Virus record (IMG/VR): IMGVR_UViG_3300042465_001472
Coordinates: 1-31,270 of that record
Strand: one strand, 5' to 3'
Length of the DNA stretch: 31,270 nucleotides
Source: a virus
The position numbers were made by a program, and so were the translations under genes. Positions within the stretch are counted from its first letter, which is position 1, and the number at the start of each line of letters is the position of its first letter. The notes beneath the pieces were generated by a model, which worked only from the letters and a program-made list of their open reading frames with translations, did not search any database and was not told where the DNA came from. Below are positions 29,970-31,270 of the stretch, in pieces.

Positions 29970-31013
29970 ATGGCTAATCACAATTTACCTGTAGTCACAA
30001 GTCTGTACGCAGACTACACGGCAGAGCTGAAAGCAAGGCATGACGATGCTTTGAAGATGCTCGACCCCGCAACGACATCACCTACAAACGTACCTACAAA
30101 CGCTATGCGTTTTAGCTCTGCTGCTGCTAAATGGCAAAAGTGGAACGGTACTGCTTGGGTTGACCCCGTGGTCAGCTATGCTATTAATATTACTGGTAAC
30201 GTGACTGGTAACGTGACTGGGAACGTGACAGGGAACTCCAGTACGGCTACTGCACTAGCGACTGCTAGAGGCATTGGTGGCGTTTCTTTTGATGGAACTA
30301 CAAACATAGACCTGCCGGGAGTGAATGTACTGGGTACTCAGCCCACAAGTGGGAATGCTGCTACTGCCACTAAGCTAAATTCACAAGGCGCTTACGCAGC
30401 CTCAGCTCCGGGCAATACACGAGGCGTTTCTGGCGTTAACTTTTATGAGGCTTACAACAATGGTTACCCCACACCTTATGGTAATGTATTGCACCTACGA
30501 GGTGGTGGGGCAACACAGTTGCTGCTTGGTTGGTCTAGTGGGGATGGCGCTAGCGCTGCCAACTACATCCGATCTAAGAGAGACAATGACTCAGGTTTGT
30601 GGTCGCCTTGGCAAAAACTGATTACTGATCAGGATATTGGTACTGCCAGTGTTGGCTATGCGAGCAGCGCAGGAAGCGCAAACACCGCAAACAGCGCAAG
30701 CTATGCGAGCAGCGCAGGAAGCGCAAACACCGCAAACAGCGCAAGCTATGCCACCAGCGCAGGCAGTGCGGTGACTGCGAATACTGTGAATTCCATCACA
30801 ACCGAACAAGTTCGATTCGCCACAGTGGATGTGTACTCGCAGGATATCGGGTCATACATCATGGCTTACCGGCCCCCCTCGGGCACAAGCATCGGTGAAC
30901 TGGTTGCAGGTAGTTCATTGCTGATCAAAGAGTACAGCTCTTTTTATGCATCTGGAACTTGGCGATGTTTATCCGCCATTAATTACGGTGGTCTCTATAT
31001 AAGAATTTCATAA
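29970..31013 (+). CDS. Tail fibre with short tandem repeats
   Basis: This encodes 347 residues. The N-terminal ~65 residues (SLYADYTAELKARHDDALKM, KWQKWNGTAWVDP) are a typical tail-attachment start for fibres encoded after J. A GNVTGNVTGNVTGN stretch is near residues 74-88, followed by the shaft phrase GGVSFDGTTNIDLPGVN and a knob-like domain with LRGGGATQLLLGWSSGDG and SPWQKLITDQD. Residues ~229-273 hold three 15-residue repeats (YASSAGSANTANSAS). The last ~70 residues form another small beta domain ending YGGLYIRIS. There is no S74 chaperone, so folding may need the product of the next gene. This is the probable side or central fibre. Confidence 0.8.
   Translation: MANHNLPVVTSLYADYTAELKARHDDALKMLDPATTSPTNVPTNAMRFSSAAAKWQKWNGTAWVDPVVSYAINITGNVTGNVTGNVTGNSSTATALATARGIGGVSFDGTTNIDLPGVNVLGTQPTSGNAATATKLNSQGAYAASAPGNTRGVSGVNFYEAYNNGYPTPYGNVLHLRGGGATQLLLGWSSGDGASAANYIRSKRDNDSGLWSPWQKLITDQDIGTASVGYASSAGSANTANSASYASSAGSANTANSASYATSAGSAVTANTVNSITTEQVRFATVDVYSQDIGSYIMAYRPPSGTSIGELVAGSSLLIKEYSSFYASGTWRCLSAINYGGLYIRIS
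30655..30789 (+). repeat. 45-base tandem repeats in the terminal fibre gene
   Basis: Units at 30655-30699 and 30700-30744 are identical, and the unit at 30745-30789 is diverged. Each encodes 15 residues rich in Ala, Ser and Asn. GC content is higher than in the surrounding gene. Confidence 0.9.
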
Positions 31014-31022
31014 GCGAAAATC

Positions 31023-31270
31023 ATGAACAACAATTCAGTCTCCAACAACGAAGCAGTCATTGCTGAGCCGTTATTTGAAGCAGTCAGATCGACTCAATTT
31101 GCAAACGCAGAACACACCCTGATCAACTGCGAAATCGAACATCTAGTCTACGGATGGATTCCTTTCACCGCATCAGCCGGTGACTCCGAAAAACACGGCC
31201 GGGACCTCCACGCATCCCTGCTGGCCGGTGACCACGGCCCCATCGCAGACTACGTGCCGCCACCCCCACC
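31023..31270 (+). CDS. Start of a fibre-associated gene (cut by window end)
   Basis: An ATG at 31023 opens a frame running to the end of the window, 82 complete codons. It reads MNNNSVSNNEAVIAEPLFEA, then EIEHLVYGWIPFTASAGDSE and LLAGDHGPIADYVPPPPP. The YGWIPFTAS...GP-IA-YVPPP layout is familiar from small phage proteins encoded right after fibre genes, often thought to be fibre-assembly factors. No strong ribosome binding site is seen (GCGAAAATC). The last line of sequence is markedly GC-rich (43 of 60 bases at 31201-31260 by hand count), unlike most of the window. Confidence 0.6.
   Translation, partial: MNNNSVSNNEAVIAEPLFEAVRSTQFANAEHTLINCEIEHLVYGWIPFTASAGDSEKHGRDLHASLLAGDHGPIADYVPPPP

Overview
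The window looks like the late (virion) region of a tailed double-stranded DNA phage or prophage with a long non-contractile tail (siphovirus type), probably infecting a Gram-negative, proteobacterium-like host. This rests on gene order and recognisable families: portal, S49-type prohead protease fused to a scaffold, capsid decoration protein, HK97-fold major capsid protein, connectors, tail terminator, tail tube, G/GT tail chaperones with a -1 frameshift site, tape measure, distal tail proteins, DUF2163-like and DUF6950-like proteins, and a lambda J-like tip protein. Every convincing gene is on the + strand. I saw no tRNA, rRNA, CRISPR array, insertion sequence or integrase, and there is no gene-free stretch longer than about 170 bases.

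Layout. 1-542: C-terminal end of the portal. 612-7171: an accessory block between portal and protease, holding a small beta-rich protein, a short fibre-like protein, three consecutive small membrane proteins (holin-like cluster), two unknown small proteins and a 1299-residue repeat-bearing structural protein. 7245-10721: protease/scaffold, decoration protein, capsid, and a small coiled-coil protein ending at a strong terminator. 10834-13106: four connector/neck/tail-terminator genes. 13277-14497: tail tube, followed by a terminator. 14615-19680: G, G-T frameshift product and tape measure. 19684-31013: distal tail, fibres and tip complex. 31023-end: start of a further GC-rich gene, cut by the window.

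The most interesting structure is at 19684-24759. A distal-tail gene appears to be split in two. Its N-terminal part (19684-20199) and C-terminal part (24034-24759) both align by eye with the intact neighbouring paralogue at 24759-25346. Between the halves sits a 3.9-kb cassette: an S74-chaperone tail fibre, a small membrane protein, a two-part fibre-assembly-like protein, a DUF1353 protein and a 54-residue protein.

Control is unusually readable. Three rho-independent terminators and at least five promoter candidates (TTGnnn, 17-18 bases, four of them with an extended -10 TGnTAnnnn) cut the late region into sub-operons. Other control elements are an in-frame scaffold start with a strong ribosome binding site inside the protease gene, a hairpin placed exactly between a Shine-Dalgarno sequence and its start codon, a hairpin overlapping a promoter, and an A_AAA_AAC slippery site. 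All family assignments come from reading translated sequence by eye; no database search was possible.
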